The notes: generated by a model from the letters alone, not told the origin. Shown: positions 33,364-42,394, counted from the stretch's first letter. The stretch is DNA of 64,000 nucleotides from Alkalihalobacillus sp. YIM B00296 (GCF_020179385.1 NZ_JAIBLJ010000003.1:85098-149097); one strand, 5' to 3'. Made by a program: numbers and translations.

Positions 33364-35538
33364 TCATACTGGAAGTTTTTTACCTGACTTCTCCAATTGC
33401 TTCATCACGTTATTAATGATTCTCAGACCGATATCCCCTTCTGAACTTCCGATGGATTCGGGATGAAACTGTACAGCTATAATCGGAAGATCCTTATGCT
33501 CGATTGCCATAGGTATGTCGTCTTGTGAAAATCCAGTCAATGTCAGACAGCCTGGAAGCTGTTCAGCATAAATGGAATGATACCTGTTTGCGTTGAATTG
33601 TGCGGGTAATCCTTCGAACAACCTGTTAGGATCCAATTGGGTTATGATTGATGTCTTCCCGTGCTGCGGATAATCCAACAGTCCTAACTTCCCTCCAAAA
33701 TATTCGACAATGCCCTGAAAACCGAGACAAACCCCGAAGATAGGAACCTTACTTTCCAAACATAACTTTATCGTTTCAATGAGATTGAATCTGGAAGGAT
33801 TCCCAGGACCAGGCGAAAGAACGACCAAATCAAAACTCTCCGATTTTTGCAGCAGTTCCCGGGCTTTGGCAGCTCTGTACGTGACCACATTTGCACCAGT
33901 CTGTTTGAAATAGTTTGCTAATGTATGGACAAATGAATCCTCATGATCGACGATCAAAACGTTTTTGGAATCCCCATATGAATGTACTTCCTGAATCCTC
34001 TCAGGCAATAGAGGTTCACGGATCGCCTTTAAAAGTCCAGCCGCTTTAGTCAGCGTTTCTTGTTCTTCATCCTCAGGAATTGAATCATAAAGCAAGGTAG
34101 CCCCGACCCTGATTTCAGCAATTTGATTTTTCAAGGAAATCGTCCTTAATGTCAAGCCGGTATTCAAATCGCCATTGAAGCTATACCAGCCAACAGCACC
34201 CCCGTACCAGCCGCGTGGTGAATCCTCGTGTTCTTCAATCCAATTGATTGCTGCTTTTTTCGGAGCACCGGTTACAGTAACGGCCCACATATGGGTCAAA
34301 AAAGCATCAAGCGCATCAAATTCGGGTCGGAGATATCCCTCCACATGATCGACAGTATGGATCAAATGGGAATACATCTCGATTTGTCTTCTCCCGATGA
34401 CATTTACGGAACCAGGTAGGCAGATCCTCGATTTATCATTTCGATCTACATCGGTGCACATGGTGAGCTCTTCTTCATCTTTTTTCGAGTTCAACAGCTT
34501 CCGGATTTGATCAGCGTCTTCCAGTGCATTCTTCCCGCGTTTGATGGTACCGGATATCGGACATGTTTCAATACGATTTCCTTCTACACGGACATACATT
34601 TCCGGTGAAGAGCCAACCAGGTGTTCCCCCCCTAGATTGATGATGAATCCATAAGGACTGGGATTGATTTGTTGAAGTCTTCCAAACACTTCTGAAGGGA
34701 CTGATTCGCATTTTTCATACAAGGTTTGCGATGGAACAACTTCGAACATATCTCCTTGCTTGAAACGTTCACGCGCTTGTTCTACTAATCCTGCATATCT
34801 TCCTGGTTGATATTTTTCCAGATCAATAGTTCGATTAGGTTGAACAGGAAATTGTGCCCCGGTTCGTTGCACGCCTTCCGTATTGAATGAATTATATTGG
34901 AAATCATAGGATAATTCATACCCATAATTTGATTGATGATCAACGACAACAATTTGATCCGGCAGAAAAAGTTTAATATCCGAATCATCCGAACGGCTTT
35001 GTTTATGCTCGATTGGCTCGAACTGAAAAACCAAATCATATCCAAATGCTCCATAGAGGCCTAAAAAGGAATCTTGATTCGAAAAGAATAGATCCTTGAT
35101 CGCCCTTATGACTGTGAATATCGATGGTTTCTTGCTACGTTCTTCTTCTGGGTAGTTTTCTTCTGTTTGTAGGATTGAAGCCTTAATCAAAGATTCACTC
35201 TTTTTGACCTCAATCATTTCTTCCTTTTGACTTAAGGTGCTGCCTATCATCTTAAGTAACAATTTACCTCGATAATTTAAAGCTTCGATGGAGAAATCCA
35301 ATCCTTTGGCTCTTATTTCAAGAGGGGGATTGATAAACCCTACATCCCATCTGGAATAACGGCCAGGATACTCATAACGGCTCGAATACAACGCACCTTT
35401 ATGCTTATCGATCTGTTTTAGAATCTGGTCAACAGCCTCATCAGGATCCAGGTTTTTTTGTGCTCGTGTAATCTTAATTCCACCTGCTGTTTCATAGTCT
35501 TTAACTTCTGTAATAGGTGTTTTGGAATAATGTTGCAA
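33364..35538 (-). CDS. trpEG: fused anthranilate synthase TrpE-TrpG
   Basis: A 724-aa fusion. Residues 1 to about 520 are the chorismate-binding TrpE part (MYVRVEGNRIETCPISGTIK, TVTGAPKKAA and a late IRVGATLLYDS). Residues about 530-724 are the TrpG glutamine amidotransferase (nucleophile Cys in GVCLGFQG, His/Glu in AVQFHPES). Together they turn chorismate and glutamine into anthranilate. Bacilli normally have a separate trpE at the front of the operon and share PabA as TrpG; this alpha-proteobacterial-style fusion at the 3' end is unusual and may have been acquired. The start is TTG at 35538 with AAGGAGG 7 bases upstream. An upstream (G/T)AG array and SD-pairing hairpin suggest TRAP control of its translation. 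Confidence 0.95.
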   Translation of the reverse strand: MQHYSKTPITEVKDYETAGGIKITRAQKNLDPDEAVDQILKQIDKHKGALYSSRYEYPGRYSRWDVGFINPPLEIRAKGLDFSIEALNYRGKLLLKMIGSTLSQKEEMIEVKKSESLIKASILQTEENYPEEERSKKPSIFTVIRAIKDLFFSNQDSFLGLYGAFGYDLVFQFEPIEHKQSRSDDSDIKLFLPDQIVVVDHQSNYGYELSYDFQYNSFNTEGVQRTGAQFPVQPNRTIDLEKYQPGRYAGLVEQARERFKQGDMFEVVPSQTLYEKCESVPSEVFGRLQQINPSPYGFIINLGGEHLVGSSPEMYVRVEGNRIETCPISGTIKRGKNALEDADQIRKLLNSKKDEEELTMCTDVDRNDKSRICLPGSVNVIGRRQIEMYSHLIHTVDHVEGYLRPEFDALDAFLTHMWAVTVTGAPKKAAINWIEEHEDSPRGWYGGAVGWYSFNGDLNTGLTLRTISLKNQIAEIRVGATLLYDSIPEDEEQETLTKAAGLLKAIREPLLPERIQEVHSYGDSKNVLIVDHEDSFVHTLANYFKQTGANVVTYRAAKARELLQKSESFDLVVLSPGPGNPSRFNLIETIKLCLESKVPIFGVCLGFQGIVEYFGGKLGLLDYPQHGKTSIITQLDPNRLFEGLPAQFNANRYHSIYAEQLPGCLTLTGFSQDDIPMAIEHKDLPIIAVQFHPESIGSSEGDIGLRIINNVMKQLEKSGKKLPV

Positions 35539-35545
35539 ATCTATA

Positions 35546-35618
35546 CCTCCTTATAGAAAGGAGACATGGAAAAGATTCATCTCGTCTCATCATGTCTCTG
35601 CTATACTCATCTCTTTTC
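35546..35618 (-). promoter_or_regulatory. probable second TRAP-binding site and SD-sequestering switch upstream of trpEG
   Basis: On the minus strand, triplets recur every 5 bases from 35618: GAA, GAG (35613), GAG (35608), TAG (35603), GAG (35598), ATG, GAG (35588), GAG (35583), GAA. Six are canonical (G/T)AG with exact 2-base spacers. Hairpin 1, GAGACATG (35598-35591) with CATGTCTC (35568-35561), is 8 bp perfect and leaves the SD free. Hairpin 2, CTCCTT (35563-35558) with AAGGAG (35552-35547), is 6 bp and buries the SD. The two share CTC at 35563-35561 and exclude each other. TRAP bound to the triplets would block hairpin 1 and favour hairpin 2, the logic known for Bacillus trpE. Confidence 0.75.
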
Positions 35619-35626
35619 ATCAAAAT

Positions 35627-36424
35627 TCAGTTTACACTTGCCTCTTCTTTCGTCAATGATGATAGATAGGCTCTGAACGCTACATCCCAGCTATCCGGAC
35701 ATTCTGTGTAGAGCTGGTGGACTTTCCGAATGATGGAACTCCCGATGATGACCCCATCACAGACTTTCCCCACCTCAACGAATTGCTGCCTTGATGAAAT
35801 GCCGAATCCTAATGCGACAGGGAGGTCCGTAAATGATTTGGCTTCCCTCAATAATCTCTTCGTCTCTGGATGGAAGTCCTTTCGTTCACCTGTGACACCT
35901 AGAGAGGAAACACAGTACAGGAATCCCTGTGATTCTTGCGCGATTTGGTACAATCGCTCTGGGGACGTCGTCGGAGCAACTAATGAAATATAGCTGATTT
36001 GTTCTTCCATGCAACGTTGCCTTAACGATTCACTCTCTTCAAAAGGTAAGTCCGGAATCAATAATCCATCGACATCATTTTCTTCAGCTAACTGGAAGAA
36101 GGTTTCTCGGCCCAATTGAAGGAACGGGTTGAAATACGTGAAAATCAGTACCGGTATTTCAAGACCTCTTTTTCGCATCTCTTTCACAAGCTGCATCGCT
36201 TTTTTAATTGTCATTCCCTTTGCTCGTTTTGCAGATTCTTGGATGACAGGTCCATCTGCCAGCGGATCTGAATAAGGGATGCCGAGTTCTAACACATCGG
36301 CTCCTTCTTCCTGTAAAAGAAGAGCCAATTCGATTGTAATTTCAGGTGATGGATCCCCAGCCATGATAAATGGGATAAACAAAGGTTTTGTTTTACTCTT
36401 CAGATTTTCAAACCGGATGCTCAT
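35627..36424 (-). CDS. trpA: tryptophan synthase alpha subunit
   Basis: A 265-aa TIM-barrel enzyme that cleaves indole-3-glycerol phosphate to indole, which is channelled to TrpB. Conserved LELGIPYSDPLADGPVIQ holds the catalytic Asp, and the Glu lies in FIMAGDPSPE. The C-terminal phosphate loop is ALGFGISSRQQ. The ATG overlaps the trpB stop by 1 base. Its 3' end is followed after 88 bases by trpEG, and that gap holds the second TRAP-like site. Confidence 0.96.
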   Translation of the reverse strand: MSIRFENLKSKTKPLFIPFIMAGDPSPEITIELALLLQEEGADVLELGIPYSDPLADGPVIQESAKRAKGMTIKKAMQLVKEMRKRGLEIPVLIFTYFNPFLQLGRETFFQLAEENDVDGLLIPDLPFEESESLRQRCMEEQISYISLVAPTTSPERLYQIAQESQGFLYCVSSLGVTGERKDFHPETKRLLREAKSFTDLPVALGFGISSRQQFVEVGKVCDGVIIGSSIIRKVHQLYTECPDSWDVAFRAYLSSLTKEEASVN

Positions 36425-37617
36425 TACTGGCTCCCCTCCATTACTTTCATGATCGTCCCTACATCTTTATCCCCACGGCCTGAAAGGCATACAACAATGG
36501 ATTGATTCTGATCCATTTCAGCTGCTTCTTTAAACGCTTGTGCCAGAGCGTGGGCACTTTCAATTGCAGGCAGAATTCCTTCTTCTTCAGATAATATTAT
36601 CAAAGCTTCAACAGCCTCATCATCAGTAATCGTTTTATAGATCACCCGTTTAGAATCTGCGAGAAAAGCATGTTCTGGTCCCACCCCAGGGTAATCAAGC
36701 CCTGCGGATATTGAATAAGGCTCGATGATCTGACCGTTCAAGTCCTGATTCAAGAATGTCATTGCTCCATGGAGGACACCTATCGATCCTGTCGTAATCG
36801 ATGCAGCATGCTCACCCGTTTCGATTCCGTGTCCACCGGCTTCAACGCCGATAAGGTCTACCTTATCCTCCAAAAATGGATGGAACATGCCGATTGCATT
36901 GCTTCCTCCGCCGACACAAGCGACAATCCTGTCAGGTAGCTTTCCTTCAAGTGTATGATGCTGTTGCTTTGTCTCAACCCCGATAATTCTTTGCAGGTTC
37001 CGAACAATGTATGGGTACGGATGCGGTCCGACGACAGAACCTATACAATAGAACGTGTCTTGTACTGCACCTGCCCAGTATCGGATCGCTTCATTCGTAG
37101 CATCCTTCAACGTTTTGCTTCCGCTTTGGACCGAAATCACCTCAGCTCCAAGCAATTTCATACGGAACACATTCAAAGATTGCCGTTCAACATCTTCTTC
37201 TCCCATGAAAACTTTGCAGCTCAATCCATATCTTGCACATGCAGTAGCGACTGCAACGCCGTGTTGCCCAGCACCCGTTTCAGCTACTACTTTGCTTTTT
37301 CCCATACGCTTAGCTAACAGTACCTGTCCGATCGCATTGTTGATTTTATGTGCTCCTGTATGGTTCAAATCTTCACGCTTCAAATAAATACGTGCCCCGC
37401 CAAAACGTTTCGTACTATTTTCTGCATACGAAAGCGGAGTCGGTCTCCCTGAATAATGGGTCAATTCATGGTCGAGTTCTTCTAAGAAGTCTTCATCCTC
37501 CATTGCAAGATTGAATGCTTCTTCCAATTCCTCTAATGCAAACATCAATGTTTCAGGGACATAGCGGCCACCGAATTGGCCAAAACGTCCTTTAAGATCT
37601 GGATAAGTGGTCTGCAT
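36424..37617 (-). CDS. trpB: tryptophan synthase beta subunit
   Basis: A 397-aa PLP enzyme joining indole and serine. The PLP lysine is in [10 protein letters not shown], the substrate loop in [11 protein letters not shown], and the phosphate-binding loop in [12 protein letters not shown]. The N-terminus [16 protein letters not shown] is that of the standard TrpB1. The start overlaps the trpF end by 26 bases. Confidence 0.97.
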   Translation of the reverse strand: MQTTYPDLKGRFGQFGGRYVPETLMFALEELEEAFNLAMEDEDFLEELDHELTHYSGRPTPLSYAENSTKRFGGARIYLKREDLNHTGAHKINNAIGQVLLAKRMGKSKVVAETGAGQHGVAVATACARYGLSCKVFMGEEDVERQSLNVFRMKLLGAEVISVQSGSKTLKDATNEAIRYWAGAVQDTFYCIGSVVGPHPYPYIVRNLQRIIGVETKQQHHTLEGKLPDRIVACVGGGSNAIGMFHPFLEDKVDLIGVEAGGHGIETGEHAASITTGSIGVLHGAMTFLNQDLNGQIIEPYSISAGLDYPGVGPEHAFLADSKRVIYKTITDDEAVEALIILSEEEGILPAIESAHALAQAFKEAAEMDQNQSIVVCLSGRGDKDVGTIMKVMEGSQ

Positions 37618-38242
37618 TCGTATTCATCCTCTCTATTAGGTCATTGATGAGCCGAGGGCTTTTCCGTCCGTTTTCTTCTACCCCGCTCGATAAATCGATC
37701 CCACTCGGTTTATAGGTCAGACATTTCTTTATATTGACTGGTTTGATCCCCCCAGCGATAAAACACGACTTCTGCAGCTTTTCTGCTTTTTCCACATAAG
37801 ACGGGATGGCGTTCCAATCGAACGAAATACCGGTTCCGCCCCATTTTCCTTTTACTTTTGTATCGATGATGTAACCATCTACAGCACTCTGGTAATCTTC
37901 CATATGTGTAAGCGTCTTTGTACTATGGGTCAATGCTTTCCATATTTCAATACCGAAGATTTCCCTAATTTCATTGACAAAACGCTCCGTTTCGCTGCCA
38001 TGAAGTTGAATGACATCAAGGGGGATTTGCTGAAGTGTCTTTTCGATCTCCTTAATCCCAGGGTTTACAAATACACCGACATGTTTAAGTTTTGAATCCG
38101 TTGTGATCCATCTGCACACTTCTACTGGTGGAACATAGCGCTTGCTGTCGGCGAATATGAACCCTGCAAAATCGGCTCCAGCGTTTCGTACGTTTTCATA
38201 ATCTTCCTGTGTACGTATTCCACAAATTTTCAAATAAGGCAT
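37592..38242 (-). CDS. trpF: phosphoribosylanthranilate isomerase
   Basis: A 216-aa TIM-barrel isomerase converting PRA to CdRP. The catalytic Cys is in [11 protein letters not shown], and the catalytic Asp is likely in the YIIDTK segment. The phosphate-binding loop is [10 protein letters not shown]. The ATG at 38242 follows the trpC stop directly (TGAATG), with GGAG in the end of trpC. Confidence 0.96.
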   Translation of the reverse strand: MPYLKICGIRTQEDYENVRNAGADFAGFIFADSKRYVPPVEVCRWITTDSKLKHVGVFVNPGIKEIEKTLQQIPLDVIQLHGSETERFVNEIREIFGIEIWKALTHSTKTLTHMEDYQSAVDGYIIDTKVKGKWGGTGISFDWNAIPSYVEKAEKLQKSCFIAGGIKPVNIKKCLTYKPSGIDLSSGVEENGRKSPRLINDLIERMNTNADHLSRS

Positions 38243-39004
38243 TCACTCATTCTCCTCAAACAAGCTCTTGATGCATTGTGTAATCGAATCAGCCTTCATC
38301 AAGGTTTCCCCAACTAGAATGCCGGATGCCCCAGCTGCATGTACCTGGTTCACATCCTCTGATGTCTTGATACCACTCTCACTGATGAAAGGGATACCCT
38401 CCGGAATGAATGCTGCTATTTCACTTGTATGGGCTACTGACGTCTTGAATGTATTTAAATCCCGATTATTGATTCCGAGCAGATCCGGGGTGAATTCTGT
38501 TAAAGCCATCTCAACTTCCGCTTTCGAATGGACTTCAAGCAATACTTCAAGGCCCAGTTCTTTCGCATGAAGGAACAGCTCTTTCGCTTGCCTTGGATCA
38601 AGGATTGCTTGGATCAGCAAGATTGCATCTGCCCCAATCGATTTGCTCTCCTCAATTTGTACAGGATCAATGATGAAATCCTTCCGCAGCACGGGAAGAT
38701 CCACGACTTGCTTTATTTGTGTCAAATAATCAGGATGCCCCTGAAAATAGGTTTGGTCTGTCAATACGGATATTGCATCCGCGTTCGTATTCTCATACGC
38801 TTTAGCAATCTCCACGGGATGAAAATCTTTACGGATGATCCCTTTTGAGGGTGATGCTTTTTTGACTTCAGCAATCAGTCCAACCTTCCGATTGCTGTTG
38901 ATCATCGCCCTTTTTAACGAATGGTTAGTGAATGTGCGTTTCTGAAACGAACTTGGATAGTTGGAAACCTCATCTCTCTTCGTTTCAACAATCTGTTCAA
39001 GCAT
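38243..39004 (-). CDS. trpC: indole-3-glycerol phosphate synthase
   Basis: A 253-aa TIM-barrel enzyme: the N-terminal MLEQIVETKRDEV is typical, the catalytic Lys lies in LIAEVKKASPSKG, a second in VLRKDFIID, and the Glu in LLEVHS, with GINNRDLNTF and ISESGI following. The start at 39004 has AGGAGA upstream and overlaps trpD by 8 bases; longer frames reach into trpD. Confidence 0.97.
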   Translation of the reverse strand: MLEQIVETKRDEVSNYPSSFQKRTFTNHSLKRAMINSNRKVGLIAEVKKASPSKGIIRKDFHPVEIAKAYENTNADAISVLTDQTYFQGHPDYLTQIKQVVDLPVLRKDFIIDPVQIEESKSIGADAILLIQAILDPRQAKELFLHAKELGLEVLLEVHSKAEVEMALTEFTPDLLGINNRDLNTFKTSVAHTSEIAAFIPEGIPFISESGIKTSEDVNQVHAAGASGILVGETLMKADSITQCIKSLFEENE

Positions 39005-40019
39005 AGAATCTCTCCTGTACGCGGGCCATGTTGTGATAGTGACGATCAACCAAACCAGACTCGATGGCTTCTCTTACAATCGGTACGGCAGTTCTGAAGT
39101 CCGCAGCTCGATCAGCGGCAACGAGTCCAGCTGCTGTGTTCAGGATGACGATATTCTTAGCCGTCAGATTCGCGCTGTTGTTAAATACATTCTTTATCAG
39201 GTTGGCGCTAGCTTCCGGTGAGTCGACCTGGATGTCTTTTAATTGGCCTGTTGACAATCCAAAGTCTTCTGGATGGATTGTATAGGTTTTAATTCGATTT
39301 GGCGTAACTTCCAGGATGGTTGTCGTTGTTGTGATCGTACATTCATCCAGTCCATCGTCACCTGAAACGATCATCGCTTTTTTAATACCTAGCCGTTGGA
39401 CAACTTTAGCCATTTTGGAAGCCAATTGAGAATCATAGACTCCGATCAATTGGCGATGACACCTAGCTGGATTGCATAAAGGACCTAAAATATTGAAGAC
39501 CGTTCGGAATCCGATTTCTTTCCGCGGACCTACCGCATGCTTCATTGCGGGATGATAAAGCGGCGCAAACAAAAAACTCATCGAGTGTTCCCTCAACGCT
39601 TCCATAGCGTCTTCAACCCCTGATTGGGTAGGCACATTCAAGCGTTCAAGAACATCTGCACTTCCGCTTTTAGAAGAAAAAGAACGATTTCCATGCTTAG
39701 CGACTTTCACGCCAAGAGAAGCCATAACAATTGCCGAAGCTGTAGAAATATTGAATGTTCCAGAACCGTCTCCTCCTGTACCGCAAGTATCAACTGTATC
39801 ATGTAAGTTTACTGGAAAAGAAATTGCGTGTTTGCGCATTGATTTTGCGAAACCAGTCAGTTCTTCGACCGTTTCTCCACGCATTTTCAATATAGTCAAT
39901 AAGCTGGCGATCTGACATGAAGTCACACTGCCGCTCATGATTTGATCCATTATGGATTGTGCTTCACTTTCTGAAAAAGTGGCTCCATCCATCGCGTTTT
40001 TTAAATGGGTTTTGATCAT
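38997..40019 (-). CDS. trpD: anthranilate phosphoribosyltransferase
   Basis: A 340-aa enzyme that transfers phosphoribose from PRPP to anthranilate. PRPP and Mg motifs are visible: GTGGDGSGTFNISTASA, KHGNRSFSSKSGSAD and DGLDECTI. It is the first gene of this operon, where Bacillus normally has trpE. AAAGGAG precedes the ATG. It lies 170 bases after the leader terminator. Confidence 0.97.
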   Translation of the reverse strand: MIKTHLKNAMDGATFSESEAQSIMDQIMSGSVTSCQIASLLTILKMRGETVEELTGFAKSMRKHAISFPVNLHDTVDTCGTGGDGSGTFNISTASAIVMASLGVKVAKHGNRSFSSKSGSADVLERLNVPTQSGVEDAMEALREHSMSFLFAPLYHPAMKHAVGPRKEIGFRTVFNILGPLCNPARCHRQLIGVYDSQLASKMAKVVQRLGIKKAMIVSGDDGLDECTITTTTTILEVTPNRIKTYTIHPEDFGLSTGQLKDIQVDSPEASANLIKNVFNNSANLTAKNIVILNTAAGLVAADRAADFRTAVPIVREAIESGLVDRHYHNMARVQERFYA

Positions 40020-40073
40020 GTGAATGCTCCTTTCGATCCTTTATTTTTCAGAATGGTTTGGATCAAAAGAAGT

Positions 40074-40118
40074 TCAAGGTGGAATAAAGCTTAATATTTG
40101 AAGGTTATTGAAAGACAT
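40074..40118 (-). CDS. 14-codon leader ORF between the trp attenuator and trpD
   Basis: Encodes MSFNNLQILSFIPP after AAGGAG at 10 bases. It stands where the 5' end of trpE is normally found in bacilli, so it could be a remnant of an excised trpE start or simply a leader frame. There are no Trp codons, so it is not a ribosome-stalling leader peptide of the E. coli type. Confidence 0.4.
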   Translation of the reverse strand: MSFNNLQILSFIPP

Positions 40119-40189
40119 CTCTATCACGCTCCTTTTGATGGAGTACTGATAGAGCTGAGGTTAAAGGGTATGAAGGTATATAGATAAAT

Positions 40190-40222
40190 AAAAAAATCCC
40201 ATGGACATAAGGGTGTCCAAGG
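40190..40222 (-). terminator. trp leader intrinsic terminator (attenuator)
   Basis: Minus-strand stem CCTTGGACA / TGTCCATGG with one mismatch, a 6-base loop, and seven T. An alternative antiterminator can pair upstream CTAAGG (40250-40245) with CCTTGG (40222-40217), so the two are mutually exclusive. Confidence 0.88.
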
Positions 40223-40250
40223 AACCGTTACAAACATAAACGTACCTTAG

Positions 40251-40295
40251 CTCTCCTCAACTCTCTCAAACTCTACTCTAATCTCAACTCAACTC
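40251..40295 (-). promoter_or_regulatory. TRAP-binding site in the trp leader
   Basis: Nine (G/T)AG triplets on the minus strand: GAG at 40295, 40290, 40285, TAG at 40280 and 40275, then GAG at 40267, 40263, 40258 and 40253; most are separated by 2 bases. The array begins some 20 bases after the expected transcript start and runs into the antiterminator strand. This is the layout of the Bacillus trp attenuator, in which tryptophan-bound TRAP prevents antitermination. Confidence 0.88.
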
Positions 40296-40320
40296 ATCGT
40301 GCTAATTAAAACTTATACCT

Positions 40321-40350
40321 ATACTATTAAAAAACCTCTATATTTGTCAA
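40321..40350 (-). promoter_or_regulatory. sigma-A promoter of the trp operon
   Basis: TTGACA at 40350-40345 and TAGTAT at 40326-40321 with an 18-base spacer on the minus strand, just upstream of the TRAP site. Confidence 0.75.
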
Positions 40351-40521
40351 GAGTAAAAAGAATAAAAAAGTATAGCTGCCAGCCGATGAAATTGTCATGA
40401 ATCATTTAAAAAGCCTGCGTAACTTTGAAGACCTACCTGTTATAATGACTTTGGAATAAGCTCTGTACAGGTTATTTACAGAGGCTAAGAAACTATGAAG
40501 AATAGGGGTTGAGCCTGGTTG

Positions 40522-40803
40522 ATGAATATGTTGAAAATGTTTCGAATCGTCGGTTACTCTGAGGGAGTTTCATTTCTCCTTTTGTTAGGTATCGCAATGC
40601 CTTTGAAATATATGTTCGATTATCCATTGGCAGTGACAATTGTCGGGGCAATCCACGGGGGATTATTTGTCCTTTATTGCATGATGGTCGTATATTTGAA
40701 ATTCAATCAGAACTGGAGTTTCACGAAAGCGGCATTAGGAATTCTCGCCTCTGTCCTCCCATTCGGTCCTTTTGTGTTCGATGCAAAAGCTTTAAGAGGG
40801 TGA
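40522..40803 (+). CDS. DUF3817 membrane protein
   Basis: A 93-aa protein with three hydrophobic segments. The signature RIVGYSEGVSFLLLLGIAMPLK and GAIHGGLFVLYC are those of DUF3817 (YdzA-like) proteins, of unknown function. The start is uncertain: ATGs at 40522 and 40528 and a TTG at 40519 share a weak AGGGG upstream. The gene stands alone. Confidence 0.8.
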   Translation: MNMLKMFRIVGYSEGVSFLLLLGIAMPLKYMFDYPLAVTIVGAIHGGLFVLYCMMVVYLKFNQNWSFTKAALGILASVLPFGPFVFDAKALRG

Positions 40804-40817
40804 GAGTGTACCTCGCC

Positions 40818-40919
40818 TGAGTACTTTACAATCGTTTCGCCCCTTATAAGGTACTTAGAAGCCCTCTATGAGTACCTTATAACCGTTTTTCCTCTTTATA
40901 AAGTACTTAGAATCATTTT
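40818..40919. repeat. two-unit tandem repeat, 51-bp period
   Basis: Unit TGAGTACtTTAcAA..CGTTT..C.CTTATAAgGTACTTAGAA begins at 40818 and again at 40869, with about ten differences. It is located downstream of the DUF3817 gene. No gene or clear stem covers it; the rest of 40804-41049 holds nothing recognisable. Arrangement resembles 21371-21450. Confidence 0.65.
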
Positions 40920-41049
40920 GTTGATATTAATGTATCAACTTTCAAGTGGTTGACGTATTTCTGATCATTGAAATTCGTGAATTGCACGATTTTCAAAACT
41001 ACTTGCACCGAAATAAAAATAATGCACTACCTGCCTCCAATAGCACTAC

Positions 41050-41083
41050 GAAAAAATACACCGCAAATAATTGCGGTGTATTT
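41050..41083 (-). terminator. intrinsic terminator of the MFS transporter gene
   Basis: Perfect 13-bp stem AAATACACCGCAA / TTGCGGTGTATTT with a 3-base loop, followed on the minus strand by a run of T. Confidence 0.88.
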
Positions 41084-41086
41084 GAT

Positions 41087-42283
41087 CTATCTGGTAAGTT
41101 GTCCTTGTCGTGTTCTTCCCCTTTCAGGAACCATCTTCGTAATGAAAACATAAAGAAGCATCGAAATGGTGACGGATACGGCAGAAGCAATATAGATCTC
41201 ACTATAGCCTGCCCACGATGCAATCACTCCAAAAAACATGGCTCCTGTACCTACGCCTAAATCAAAGGATGAAAAGAAGGTGGCATTGGCCATTCCTCTT
41301 CTATTTTTCGGTGCTTGCTGCACAGCCCACGCCTGGAGGGCGGGCTGTACCGAACCGAAACCGACACCGAAAAACAATGCCGCAGCAAGTAACATCCATT
41401 CATTTGCAAGGAAAGCCAAGTCAATCATAGCGATCAGAATTAAAAATGCGCCTGGCAGGAATACTGCTTTATGCCCTGCTTTATCATAAAGTTTTCCAGT
41501 GAACGGTCGGACCACCATCAAGGATATGGCAAAGACAGTGAAGTACCAACCAATCCCTCCGATATTCAGTTGCTCTGTATACAATGGCAGGAATGAAGTA
41601 ATACCTCCAAAGGCCATTGTAATGAAAAACAGCAATAAAGCTGGTACTAATGCCGTCTTTTCATACAAATCCCATTTTCGTTGGGGAGCATGACTTTTCT
41701 CCCCGGGACGATAGTGGATAAGAGAAGCGACCACTAATGAGGACAATCCACAAATTGCTGCAATGGCAAAGGTCACAGAAAAATTAGCTTTTGCTACCAA
41801 TATTAAGCCAAGAGCCGGACCGAATGCCATTGCCAGTGTTCCAGCTAGGCCGAAAAAGCCCATTCCCTCACCCCGGCGTTTCGGTGGTATCAAATCAGTT
41901 GCGATCGTCCCGACAGCCGTTGTAGACATCCCCCAACCAAGACCTTGGATTACCCTTAGTAAGAATAACAGTATGATACTGGATGTGAATGAATAAGCGC
42001 CTACTGAAATAATAAATACGGCGAGACCGATCAAATAGACGAACCTCCGGCCAAGGGTTTCTAAAACATGCCCAGCCCAGGGACGGATGATAAGAGCAGA
42101 AAATGTAAAGATTCCGACAATCATTCCGATCATTTCGTCCTTCCCGCCTAATTCATTGACAAACAAAGGGAGTGTGGGCAAAGTCATTTGGAAGCCTGCA
42201 AAAATAAAAAAGTTTGATAAACAAACGAATACAAAATCCCGTGTCCATATTTTATCTTTTAGTGCTACATTTTGATTTTCCAT
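41087..42283 (-). CDS. MFS transporter
   Basis: A 398-aa permease with about 12 membrane helices. Major facilitator motifs are visible: RPWAGHVLETLGRRFV between helices 2 and 3, and RGEGMGFFGLAGTLAMAFGPALG in helix 5, the latter like antiporter motif C of drug/multisubstrate exporters. The substrate is not known. AAGAAGG lies upstream of the ATG. Confidence 0.88.
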   Translation of the reverse strand: MENQNVALKDKIWTRDFVFVCLSNFFIFAGFQMTLPTLPLFVNELGGKDEMIGMIVGIFTFSALIIRPWAGHVLETLGRRFVYLIGLAVFIISVGAYSFTSSIILLFLLRVIQGLGWGMSTTAVGTIATDLIPPKRRGEGMGFFGLAGTLAMAFGPALGLILVAKANFSVTFAIAAICGLSSLVVASLIHYRPGEKSHAPQRKWDLYEKTALVPALLLFFITMAFGGITSFLPLYTEQLNIGGIGWYFTVFAISLMVVRPFTGKLYDKAGHKAVFLPGAFLILIAMIDLAFLANEWMLLAAALFFGVGFGSVQPALQAWAVQQAPKNRRGMANATFFSSFDLGVGTGAMFFGVIASWAGYSEIYIASAVSVTISMLLYVFITKMVPERGRTRQGQLTR

Positions 42284-42394
42284 ATCTAGCGGCCTTCTTT
42301 CATAGTGGGTCCTTGTACCATATTACATCAATTATGGTTGTAAAGTAGTGTTATTTGCTCAGTCTTCTGAATCCGTACAGATATATAGATGGAA

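Noticed and set aside
40190-40320. T-box riboswitch for the trp operon
   Set aside because: No T-box core (AGGGTGGNACCGCG) or specifier loop; the (G/T)AG array explains the leader as a TRAP site.
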